Below, in pieces: positions 24,216 through 34,700 of a stretch of DNA of 64,000 nucleotides. Positions within the stretch are counted from its first letter, which is position 1. The number at the start of each line of letters is the position of its first letter. Source of the stretch: Druceiella hillmani (Eukaryota > Arthropoda > Insecta > Lepidoptera > Hepialidae); NCBI GenBank assembly GCA_039881145.1, contig JAYKKI010000016.1, forward strand, positions 5,357,001 to 5,421,000. The letters run 5' to 3'. The notes under the pieces are model-generated. The model worked only from the letters and a program-made list of their open reading frames with translations, was not told the origin of the DNA and made no database searches. The translations under genes were made by a program, and so were the position numbers.

Positions 24216-24640
24216 CTTTAAAATCTAAACGAGGTATCCGATTGCCTACTCCTATTTTATTTGCTCAGCGGAATGAATATAATGATAAGTTTCTGAGCTC
24301 GGAAATCCGTTCCACTCTTGAATTATACTGGAAAGTTAGAAATAGCAATAAGAACTGGGGTTGGAACTAGGTGTTGGTTCATATTATGTATAGTTTTTGG
24401 TTAAAATCGAAAAACTATTTCCAGAGACATAGGCAAAAAATTAAATTGTTTCCATGCACTAAATAATTATTTGCAGTTAGTGCAGCAGAGAAATATAACT
24501 ACCACGTTAATTTCGTTGCTATGACCGCACTACTGACAGCTCAAATTCTATTGGTTATTTTTTTCAATCCACGTCAACATATCCAACCATGTTTGTGACA
24601 TAATACGAGGTTGGTTGAATAAGTACTAAATTGTGACTTT
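24005..24640 (+). repeat. Unclassified ~630-base interspersed repeat, copy 2
   Basis: Colinear with the 7478 copy. The short GTGT patch of that copy has here grown into the 24117-24213 TG/TA microsatellite. It lies in the long intron of the minus-strand gene. Confidence 0.55.
24117..24213. repeat. Compound (TG)n/(TA)n microsatellite
   Basis: Mixed TGTGTA and TATA followed by about 20 pure TG units. It lies inside the second copy of the 630-base repeat. Confidence 0.9.
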
Positions 24641-25097
24641 TTATTGGCAACGCTTGAATCACACTTTTTACAGTTCTGTTTGGCGGAATTTTCGCCAGAC
24701 CGTTCGCTTGTGATTTTGTTTTTTCTAACTATGTATATTGTGGGGTATTTTTTATTTTTTAGTTTTAGTAGTATTCTCGATATTTCCGATATAATCATTG
24801 GAACTACTTCGTCGTATGTGTATATAAAATATGACCTTAAGCTGTAAGGTTTTCGATAACTAAAAAAATTTACCTATCCTTTTAGTGTAGAAGTATGAAG
24901 CATTTTGTAGAGAAGTTTATGCGATGCCTTTTATATTTCTCGGTGATTTTTATGATTATAGTGTTCATTATAATTTCTTGTTAGGATTCTTTTAAAATAA
25001 CAATAAATAAGTTGTTTATTTTACACGTCAGTATGACAATAGACATAAAGGTGTAAACTTATTTTTCGTCATAAGACTTTGGCAAAATGTGAGTTGA

Positions 25098-25250
25098 ATT
25101 TAATTAGAATGATATCTGCTCCATAAATGTCCTTGTAATATAATAATCTATAAATCAAAATTAGAATGATATCTGTTCTATAACTCTCCTTATAATATAA
25201 TAATCTATAAATCAAAATTAGAATATCTTCTTTATAACTGTCCTTATAAT
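25098..25250. repeat. ~57-base tandem repeat, three copies
   Basis: 'ttagaatgatatctg' starts at 25104, 25160 and (shortened) 25218, each with 'ccttataatataataatct'. Located in the long intron just downstream of exon A. Confidence 0.8.
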
Positions 25251-25520
25251 ATATGTGAGAAATGTTTTAAATACCTCTTGTCTTCGCTGGATAATAATAA
25301 AGTAAGCTATGACTACATTTTTTTTAAAGCGAAGTAAGCAATTATAGAACATAATTTTCAATAAATTAATGGTATAATTAGTATAAACAAAAATTATATG
25401 TAAATGATAACAAAATACAAAAAAAGATAAAAAAAACAACATCATTAGCTTTTAAGCTGTTTAAATTTATAATGGCAGCAACATCTTTGGTTTATTAGTA
25501 GATTCATCATTGGTATTCAC

Positions 25521-25759
25521 CTTTAATGATATTGTAGCGTCATTGTATCCCTTCGGATGTTCGTCCAGGTTGTGCGAAGGTTGCTTAGTCCTTTTGCGTA
25601 ATATATCTGTCAATCCCTCTTCCTCTACCTGCAAGCCTTCCAGGAGTACTTCTTTCTTTAACCTCTCTACTTCTTCTTGCAATGATTTATTCAGCTTTGG
25701 TTCGCTCCATTTCTTCTCGTAATTTACGTTAGGTACTGCTATGTCACCCATGAAGAAAC
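25521..25759 (-). CDS. Exon A of an unrecognised spliced gene
   Basis: Read on the minus strand, a pyrimidine-rich acceptor (TTTCTTTATTTTAG) precedes base 25759 and a donor AAG|GTGAAT follows base 25521. The 239-base exon enters with two bases of a split codon and ends in phase 0. It reads FFMGDIAVPNVNYEKKW, then a Glu/Lys/Leu-rich stretch (KSLQEEVERLKKEVLLEGL) with coiled-coil character, then a polar tail ending ISLK. The in-frame ATG at 25751 has G at +4 and could be the true start if upstream exons are untranslated; otherwise the frame is entered from an upstream phase-1 exon. Codon content is clearly richer in G+C than the flanking introns. I recognise no domain. The phase match with exon B is the main support for a real gene. 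Confidence 0.7.
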
Positions 25760-26989
25760 CTAAAATAAAGAAAAATTGACTTGAAAAAAGGTTAGTCAAA
25801 TACCTGTTCCATTTTTAATAAATTTTGAATGAAATAGGAGATTCTTGATCAAATCTTGCCATTTCGATTGCCTATTTGTTTATAACTTTTGAAGGCTTTT
25901 ACCAATGTGTTTTTTTGTAGTTTGTGATTGAAATGATAAACACATTGCAGTGTGACCAAAATATGGTTATTAAAGATTTATAAAAGCGATATTTTTGGTG
26001 TACTAAGAAAGACTGAAAAGGCTTCACTTTTGTGCTCAGAGGATAATCTCACCTGTTTTCGTCACTTTTGCACATATTAATAATGCTTTTTTATTCACCA
26101 AAATATATTTTTTCCAATTTATTTTCAAGTTATTCCAATTTATCATTCTACTAATAGATATAAGTGAAATTGAAAAGTTAAAGTTATAAGCATATTTGAC
26201 ATCCATATCACATTTTTATAAAAGGTTTGAGCAATTAATTAGATAATAGAAAGAAGACAGTATATTATTTTTAATTCACCGAATATATTTTTTATTAGTA
26301 AAATTAACAAACTTGCGTGCAAAGTCATAAAAAAATGTAAGGAAACGTGACATTTAAAGACAGAATGTCTTTAAATGACCGGAATGAATGTATGGGAAAT
26401 AAGGTAGTATTTTTTTTTGCATTAATCTATGTAAAGTCGATTTGAAAAGATTTAGGGATAATTTTCTATTTTAATATATTTGTAAATGTTCATTATAAAC
26501 ATTTATTTACCTTTGAAAATTAACAACGGCATTTGTCTTATCGATAGCAATGATTAAACTTAAATAAGATTGCCGAGACTTTTCAAGTAGATACAATTTT
26601 CAATTTCAATTAAATTGTTTTTTATATAATTGGAAGTAAGATGAAGAAACAATGCAATGAAGAACAAGTTATATTAAGAATTCGCTAATTACTGAATTTA
26701 AACGTGACTTATCGATGTTAGATATATACGTAACCCAATTTTCCTTTCTTTGAAATTTAGAAACTTAAAATTTTAATATTAGATAACTATAAAGGTAGCT
26801 CGATATTAAAATATTTTGCAGGATGTTTGTCTCATCCACGTTAATAACACATACCACAAAAATAATACTTGATTATAAATATAAAATTGATATTATTCAG
26901 AATCATAATAGAATTAAAGAAGAAATCTTCAAAGAAGAAATGTAAATTTAGCAACTTTCCAATATTATATTCAAAATAAGTGTAATAAA
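25760..26989. other. No gene seen (possible upstream intron)
   Basis: AT-rich DNA upstream of exon A. No promoter motif or exon could be supported. Confidence 0.5.
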
Positions 26990-27440
26990 TTTTTATCAAA
27001 TAGTGTTGACATAATATTCAACATACGAGATACAAAGAACCAACTGCTGCCATCTTCCATCGATCGTCGAAATAAATTTAAATGTCATTAAAATGGTAAA
27101 ATATTCCACGTAATAAAAAATCAGCACAAAACAAAGAGTATATTTATTATCAGAAATGTCAGTGATCTGCTTTAATTAAACAGTGTTAACACAATGTTCA
27201 ACATAAAAAATGACAATTGCTGTTATGTTCCAACAACCGTACCTCTTAAATTGTATGCCATTTTAATGGAAGGATACTTAACGTATCGACAAAATGGGTA
27301 CAAAGCAATGAAAGATAACATTTATTACTAGAAATGTCTATCTATATGTATATCAACAATATTATTACAACGTCCAATATAAAACAGGCCAACTGCTGTC
27401 CAATATATAAAAGGCCAAATCCATTTAAAAGGATAAAAAA
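26990..27440. repeat. Degenerate ~176-base tandem repeat
   Basis: 'agtgttgacataatattcaa' (27001), 'cagtgttaacacaatgttca' (27180) and a weaker 'ttattacaacgtccaatat' (27360) each precede 'aactgctg'-like and 'aatgtc'-containing blocks. Confidence 0.55.
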
Positions 27441-27573
27441 CTGCGTGTATTGAATAAAATGAGCAAAAATTTTATGAAATTTAATTCAAATTCAAACCAT
27501 ACAATTTCTGAAGAAATAATTGCAATTAATAATTTGTTATGCATTCTGTAATTTGTCATATTATCTGTGTGAC

Positions 27574-27620
27574 ATATACTTTGTTGTCACAGATTAACGG
27601 TCTCTGACAGCAAAGCATAT
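27574..27620. ncRNA. Candidate miRNA-like hairpin 1
   Basis: A 20-base arm 27574-27593 (atatactttgttgtcacaga) folds on 27601-27620 (tctctgacagcaaagcatat) with a 7-base loop and two or three mismatches. It is a paralogue of the larger hairpin 137 bases downstream. It could be a short-RNA precursor or a repeat-derived palindrome, and either strand could be transcribed. Confidence 0.3.
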
Positions 27621-27699
27621 ACTTCTCTATATATTTATCATTCTATGTTTTTACATGTGTGCATATTTGTACATCAATGGATAACCAAAACGGTTCATA

Positions 27700-27768
27700 A
27701 AGTTCAAAAGATATGCCTTATTGTCACAGAATGAAGGTTTGCGACAGCAAGGCATGTCTTATGAACTT
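27700..27768. ncRNA. Candidate miRNA-like hairpin 2
   Basis: Arms 27700-27730 and 27738-27768 pair over 31 positions with three mismatches and a few G-U pairs, around a 7-base loop (atgaagg). Size, bulge pattern and terminal loop suit a microRNA precursor. The arms match no miRNA I can recall, so identity is open. Confidence 0.35.
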
Positions 27769-28334
27769 CCTTACATGGAAAATTAGATGAAGAAAATATC
27801 TGACAAAATTTAATCTAAACTAATATGGATCTTGCTTGTCTGCAGACGGCATATTGTAATTACCACAGAAACTCGTCAAAGTTCTTACGTTTTACTATAT
27901 ATTAATATCAACTATTTCCCGCGACTTGGTCTGCATACGATTCAAAATATAGTTAAATATATTAATAAGATGAAGCTTTGCCTTTATAATTTACATATAT
28001 ATTTGCAGGTAATATTCCTAGTTTTTTCCTCTGGTGAGAGGATAAACAAGTTGATGAAAAAGTTCCTACTTTAGTCTACTAGGGCCAACTTTAATATTTC
28101 CCCTAATATCTGGTACTTGATTTGTGCTTTTATAGAAATTAAAGTATCGTGTTAGTAACCGAAATGGATCATTGAAAGTAAAGCTTATGTGTGCTTTAAT
28201 AAGCTTACAAAATCTCAAGGGGCAACATATTGACTAGGATTTTTTATTTGACAATTCCTAGAGAAACGAGCAAAATGGTAAGTGTACCAGATAAATTATA
28301 CGTTTATACGTTATTTGTATTGAACCATCGACGG

Positions 28335-28455
28335 AACCTATTTTCTGAGGTGAAAACTTCTTAAGGCGTACCGTGCACACTTTTTCTGAGCAATGAACGA
28401 AAGTAAAACTTGGGACCGTGACGCTGAATTGGGTAAACTCGGCTTTCTTTGGCAT
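28335..28455 (-). CDS. Possible upstream exon or small ORF, unrecognised
   Basis: A minus-strand frame starts with ATG at 28455 and reads MPKKAEFTQFSVTVPSFTF, continuing VHCSEKVCTVRLKKF and open to 28258. Its G+C content and codon balance stand out from the surrounding sequence. Two weak phase-1 donors (ATAG|GTTCCG and GATG|GTTCAA) would join in frame to exon A and make Gly at the junction. Neither donor is a good consensus, and the ATG context is not distinctive. It could equally be a free-standing small ORF or a chance frame. No family is recognised. Confidence 0.22.
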
Positions 28456-29500
28456 CTTTCAAGATAGTTCATATAGTGTATCGTTTAAAGAATTACGTTA
28501 TATCATTTATCAATATTTTATTTAAGTACAATTTAATATAATGCGCGTACATCATTATGTAAAATCAGTGTAATGTTTCAAGTGTATTAAGTTAGTGTTT
28601 AATAGTTTATTTGACAGTGGTTTAATAAACAGTTACATGGTATTATATGTTATTATTTTAGTTTCCAGTTCTACCTTACGATCACAAGCATACACCAGTG
28701 TATTAGTTATAATCGGATGAGCATTTCTAGGCGAAAAGATAAAAACAGAATTTTTTTCTAGCCAGTTATTGCTGAATCATTGCTATTTTATAATGCTCAT
28801 GAGGAGTTGGAATCCATTATTGTCGAAGATTGAGTTTACATTAAATTTATATTTTAAAAATTACAAAATGCCGTTTTCATCAGAATTCTGTTTGGATTTA
28901 CTGAAGATCGCTCATCTCACCTGCCATCGAAATAAATTTTTCCATCAAGTATTACAAAAAAATCATTACGTAAGTCTACATTAACAGCGTGCTCAGTACT
29001 GTTCTAGTTTTACCGAACTAGGAAATCCGTAAGCTATCGAAGAATGACGTGATTAGTAATATTTTACAATACTCTTATCTTCTTACCTCAATATCTCTGT
29101 AATCCTCACATACTTTTCTTTTAATTTTCTCGTCAATAAACGCTTTGGGAACAAAAAACCCTTTTGCTGAAATTGAAAACTCAATAAGTTCTTCATCTCT
29201 ATTTCCGCATGATTACAATTAAGAATGTCAAACATTTATCACTGAAAGACGTTCCGCCCCTCACGAACTACATATTTTTAATTATAAACATTTTATTAAA
29301 ATAATAAACTACTATTCATTCCAAAAAATTCTGAAAATATATTAAATTTAGAGTAATAAAATTTGACGGTCAAGTTTTAAGTTATTTTGAAATACTTTTT
29401 CATTTAAAGCTTTTATTAAATCCATAAAAGAATAATAGAAATAGAAAACTCTTAGCAGGCGAGTTCTTTATATATTCGATCTGTTATTTTTTCTATGCAT
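28456..29500. other. No gene seen
   Basis: AT-rich; a plus frame at 28769-28984 shows no protein character. Confidence 0.5.
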
Positions 29501-29534
29501 ATTGATATAATAGAATTTTCTACAATTTTTCTTT

Positions 29535-29673
29535 CACGAAACTTCTTTTTAGTCGTGATGTTCTCTATGTAAAATTTATGTATTTTTTACTCCTGGTACA
29601 TATGAATATATGATGGGGGCAAAAATACATACATTTTATAGAGAGAAAATTACAACTAAAAAGACGTTTCTTG
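29535..29673. repeat. Long hairpin, copy 1 of a duplicated unit
   Basis: The arm 29535-29587 (cacgaaacttctttttag...) is complementary to 29621-29673 over 53 positions with about nine mismatches. It is part of a 295-base unit repeated at 29798. Confidence 0.7.
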
Positions 29674-29827
29674 AAAGAAGAATCCCATTAAATATTATTT
29701 TTAAGGACAAGCTAGAAAAATTGACAATTATTCTGTTTCTCTTGCAGAAGAATATTCATCAATATAGAAAAATATTCACCATCTCCCTGCTGTAATTGAT
29801 ATAATAGAATTTTCTGCAATTTTTTTT

Positions 29828-29965
29828 CAAAAAACTTCTTTTTGGTCATCATTTTCTCTTTAAAAATTTGTGTATTTTTTACTCCTGGTATACATGAATA
29901 TATAAAGGGGACAAAAATATATACATTTTATAGAGAGAAAATTACAACTAAAAAGAAGTTTCTTG
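29828..29965. repeat. Long hairpin, copy 2 of a duplicated unit
   Basis: Same arms as copy 1 (aaaaaacttctttttggtca against actaaaaagaagtttcttg) with independent changes. The units begin 'tgatataatagaattttct' at 29503 and 29798. Confidence 0.7.
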
Positions 29966-30091
29966 AAAGAAGAATCCCATTAAATGTTATTTTTAATAAC
30001 AAGATAGAAGAATTGATAATTATTCTGTCTGGCTCGTAGTAGAATATTCAACAATTTAGAAAAATATTTACTATCTCATTGCTGTAATTTG

Positions 30092-32607
30092 CTATTTCCG
30101 TAGGAAAAAAATTTTCTTTACCTTGTCTTTTGGATTTGCTACAGAACATTTGGGGCGACACACTATTCAGGATTAAGAATGCGATACAATTTGTTTAAAT
30201 GAAAAATAGTTACAAGTAAAATAAATAGAAAAGTTGAAAAAAATTTAGTTTAATATAAACGTATTTTCCCATTAGAGAGTATGTGGCGTAACTCCATTAA
30301 AAATAACGACTAACTAAATGTGTAAAGATGACGGGTGGAGCTTGTATTATAGTATTTAACAAAAAGCATATTTATATACCTATGTATGTATATACATATG
30401 CATACACATATATGTGTCCAGATATTTCCAATGAAAATTTTCTCTTTCCACCTCTTAAAACCTTTTCACAGCTACTCGTGCCCACTTATTATCGATGATA
30501 ACAAACCAACGAACTGAAGGCACAATAAAACCGAAGCAAACATCTAAACACTAAACCAGACAAAGGCCTTTTCCATAAAAATAACCGACGACGACTTTCC
30601 TGCAACAAATTGTTCGTTTAAAGCGGAAACTGCGCCAAGAGAGAAAAACGAGCTCGTAAGCAGATTATTTTTCTCAGTTTCAGAGAGCTTAAAGCTTTCG
30701 CAACCATAGCAACGGCGAATCTAACTGGCGGGCGTGCATCGTTTATAACCGCCGAACAACATTTTATATCCCCCTTTACAGTTTCCGTTTTATGGCCGCG
30801 GACTTGGAGGACTTTGATACCATAAATTAGTGCCGGACAAAAGATAAAAAAACCGTTTCAACGTTCAGTAAAATGTTTGCGGAATGCCTCTTCATAGCAT
30901 AATATGGCTCCATCCTATTCAGGGCAGTAGCCTACCTGATCTGCATTTTTAACGTAAAAAAATCTTTTCATTTTTGTAAAGCAGCACAGCGGGCCAATCG
31001 TGAATCGAGATATGATTCGTTAAATTTATTCAAAGATCATTTTACGAAAGGTAAATATATTTTTATATATTTATTTTTCTATGTCTCAATATTTGGGGAT
31101 ATATATTTCTCAATTAAGACGGAAAAACTTAAAATATTTTGATATAGATTCTGATGTTACATTCGAAGGTTACTTTAAAGCTATATTCTGATATCCGAGA
31201 GATATCTGCAAATGTTTTATTAAAGTAAATTCAGTACTTTTTAGGGATCCACATTGAAACAGAGAATATTTATAACTTTATCTAGTCTGTCATAGACTTA
31301 CATTCACTGTGTTTTAGACTTATATGTATGAAATTTTGGAAATGGATTTGAAAGCGAAGACCGTGAAATTTATTAGTCACTCAAGTAAAACGTTTTCCTG
31401 CATTCCATCGAGTGATGCGTCACAGAATTGGACCTTCAAAATTAAAGTGAGGTTTGTATTTATTATTCTTAAGTTTTAGGTCACCTTTCTGTCATTAACA
31501 TTCAATGTGGCGTGTAATTTATTTCTCGCTCCTCCAATTTTTGAGTAGGAATTTGAAAAATGGGTAAATAATTCTAAATACCAGCATATTATAGATCTAT
31601 GAATTAAAGTTATTTTGATTAACTTATTTATACACTTTCAAAAATGTAAATAACTACGTAAACTATTTAGTATCAATATCGTTAATATCGGTTGTTTTTA
31701 TTAGATTTATTTACAATACAAATTTGTGTTTTTATATCTGAGTTTATGATTATAGATCGATGTAATACATATAGATTTACAGGTATAAATAAAAATATTT
31801 TAATATAAGTTAAATATTTATTTTAAAAGAATTTATCGGATTATTCGTTAAAATACTGTAACTTATGAAGAAAGGTATGTAATTATGTGTTATTTAGAAC
31901 TTTTTAAATTATGGGTATCTTTAAAAGTATTCAAATACTCCTATATTATATTCTTTTATATTTCCTATAAAAAACACCATTGCGTTCCGGGTCGACAACT
32001 CAGAGGGGAGGTAAAATTAAAAAAATTATAAAATTAAAATTAAAGGTAAGCGGAAAAGATAATCATCTGTCGTGCTCTCGATCGTCCTATGAGTACATGC
32101 GTGAATGAGAGGAAAACTGACACTAGAATTATACTCGTATGTATTTTGTATAGCGAAATAATAAAAAGTATCTCTTTTGGTGCTTATCATGGAAATCGCT
32201 TTGGCTTCTCCGTTAGATGGAGATTCGTAGTTCCATGATATGTCTTCACCACATTCTATTGTCCGTCTATCGATGCCTTAACGTTATAACTTGTTTGCTT
32301 TTCGAAGCTTTGTGATGATGTATGTATGGGATCTCACTAAAGGAGAATACATCCTGTTATTATATTTTCTTTACATAATAAATAATATTAGATTAGAATT
32401 AAAAGAAGAAACGATTTCTTAAAATTGTTTAATATTTTAAGAAATATTTTCCACAATAAACAAATATTTTCTATAATAAATATAATTATAAATAAATATA
32501 AATTATATTTATTTTAAGACACGTAAATTATTGTTAGAAAATTATTTCAAAGGTATACGAGATAACCTATTGTAAGGCTCTGTAATGTACTTAGAATCCC
32601 TTAAAAC
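30092..32607. other. No gene seen apart from the GC block
   Basis: Outside 30480-30900 this is plain AT-rich sequence. Confidence 0.5.
30480..30900. other. GC-richer non-coding block, possible regulatory element
   Basis: The longest unexplained GC-richer stretch: 'ggaaactgcgccaagagaga', 'actggcgggcgtgcatcg', 'ttttatggccgcggacttgg' and 'aattagtgccggacaaaaga'. It is interrupted by stops in all frames. It could be an enhancer, an untranslated first exon or a decayed repeat. Confidence 0.3.
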
Positions 32608-32860
32608 ATTCTGCAGTTTTAGATCTATGTGCGTAAAGCTTTGCTAACACTTTCTACTGTTTTAAATCTGTGTGCGTAAAACTTCGCTAATACTTTTATA
32701 AGTTTTAGATATGTTTGCGTAAAGATTTGCTAACAGTTTCTACGGTTTTAGATCTATGTGCGTAAAACTTTGCTAACAGTTTCTGCAGCTTTAGATCTCT
32801 CTGCGTAAAGCTTTGCTAAAATTTGTGCAGTTTTAGATCTATGTGCGTAAAACATTGCCA
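32608..32860. repeat. 43-base tandem repeat, six copies
   Basis: The unit contains 'ttttagatctatgtgcgtaa' followed by 'gctttgctaacac'. Its GCGTAAA anchors fall at 32631, 32674, 32717, 32759, 32803 and 32845. A minus-strand open frame over it repeats the AxRSKxA-type peptide pattern as a by-product. Confidence 0.9.
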
Positions 32861-34393
32861 GTAAATAATGGTATTTTGTTGGAGGTTTCGAATTACGTGC
32901 ATGCAAGTATAATTTTTTGAATGTAAACTGGGGAAGCAATATTTATTTGAAAATTAAATTGTGGTTTTAATTGACAGTTATTAAAATTTTTAGCCCTGTT
33001 TGTAAAATATTATGCTTCAAAATGATGCATCCCTAATAATTTTCCAAATTTGAGAGATATCTAGGTACTGATCAAAACTTAACAGGAACTTTCAATAGAA
33101 ATTATATCGGTTAATTTTAATTAAATATGTAAAGAGATACAAACAACTACATAATCCTAATTTACATATATTTTGCCACGTAATTGATCATTTCTCTTTT
33201 AATTTTACATAACTGACTTGAAAATAAGAAATTACAATATCTTTTTCTCTTCTCTCTTCTTTGTGTTATAGTTTTTTTCTTGAATTATGTAATTTTGCGC
33301 ATAAATAACATTTTTTTTCTAATGAACATTTTTTAAAATTCTGTAGCCTAACGAATCGATTTATTTATATAAGCAAATTTGAATAGATTTGCAGAAATAC
33401 ATAAAAAAGTATCGATTTTAATTGCGACAGTTTATTTTTTCTAATTCATAATTTAAAAAATTCAAATTCTAATTCTTCATAAATATATCAAAAAATACAA
33501 ATTATTGTAAAAATATCAGTAATATTTATTAGTACTTCAAATTTTCTCAGCTTAAAATTTTCTCAATTTGACCTTTCGCTATAAATCACCAATTCTTCAC
33601 TATGATTGAAAATTATATCGTCGTAGAGACTATATCCCAAAGTGTGTAAAGTAATCATTAAACTCGTTTATTACAGCTGCGAGTAGACGTCTACGACGAA
33701 TGAAACATTTCAATTCAATTAGTTTGCCGAAATTTTCAATTTAACAATTAGTATTAACAGTTTGCGTTGAGCTTCGGCGCGTAGCACTTGCGCCTTTATT
33801 GCGCTTCGGGCGTTACAAGTGCGGAGCTACGACAGTTTTACGACTTTTCGTCGGCGATGCCACCTGTGATTGACAGTTACTGTAAACCGCAACACTGTCG
33901 GCAGGTGTTTTATTTCGAATGAAGTAGTTTCCGAATTCGTTGTCGTCTTTCTTTGCTAATAATAAAGTGGGACGTCGCGCGTAGTTTTAAATTTATTAAT
34001 GGCCTTTGTATCTACTTTAATGAACTTATTTTCAGTTATATCTTTTTATATAATTTCAAAAAGACGCTATGATCCTCATTTCGACTTGCAAAATTTTCAT
34101 ATTACTCACAAAATAGTACTAATGCAATTGTTGTGAAAAAAATTAGCCTGAAACTGGTTTGAAGATTTTCTTTTTATTTTTATATTTGAAATAAATATAC
34201 ATTTTTCTTATCTTAAATCAAATATATTATCATTAATAAAATGTCATCAATCTTAAATTAAATACAATACAAATAAAATGCAGCTTAATAGACAATCATT
34301 GCAAAATAGTCTTGCTGTCGTAATATGCAAAAACAGGACAATATTCTTATCGCTAGTCACGAACTGTGAAAAATCATAAACTTAAAGCCATTT
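32861..34393. other. No gene seen apart from the E-box block
   Basis: AT-rich on both sides of 33660-33965. Confidence 0.5.
33660..33965. other. GC-richer block with E-box pair and bulged hairpin
   Basis: Contains 'ggcgcgtagcacttgcgcc' folding on 'gggcgttacaagtgcggagc', then CACCTG at about 33870 and CAGGTG at about 33902, which are reciprocal E-box-type sites. No coding frame. Confidence 0.33.
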
Positions 34394-34700
34394 TCACGCA
34401 ACTATTTCTTTAGTATACTATTGTCCTAAATACACGCAACTATGTCTTTAGTATACTATTGGCCCAAATACACGCAACTATGTCTTTAGTATACCAATGG
34501 CCCAAATATACGCAACTATGTCTTTAGTATACGATTGGCCCAAAATCCCCGCAACTATGTCTTTAGTATACTATTGGCCCAAATATACGCAACTATGACT
34601 TTAATATACCATTGGCCCAAATATACGCAACTATATCTTTAGTATACTATTGGCCCAAATACACGCAACTATATCTTTAGTATACCATTTGCCCAAATAC
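34394..34700. repeat. 38-base tandem repeat, eight copies
   Basis: The unit 'acgcaactatgtctttagta' plus 'tactattggcccaaatac' repeats from 34396 at 38-base steps (34434, 34472, 34510 and on), the last copy decaying near 34690. Two copies share a tat/tac substitution, suggesting local turnover. Confidence 0.92.

Larger units (their letters stand above)
19039..25520 (-). other. Long intron between exons A and B
   Basis: 6482 bases from GTGAAT to TTTCAG. It holds two (TA)n runs, an interspersed repeat at 21.25 kb, the 630-base repeat copy with its microsatellite at 24.1 kb and a 57-base tandem repeat at 25.1 kb. No further exon was recognised inside; a small skipped exon cannot be excluded. Confidence 0.62.

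Noticed and set aside
24600..24650. Mariner-like terminus ('acgaggttggttgaataagt')
   Set aside because: The same position in the colinear repeat at 8075 reads 'atatgaggtctatgaaattg', so this is internal to a 630-base repeat and not a transposon end. No matching inverted end was found.
32754..32939. Small repeat-containing protein with RSKxA units
   Set aside because: By-product of the 43-base tandem repeat; frame and length follow the repeat, not a gene.
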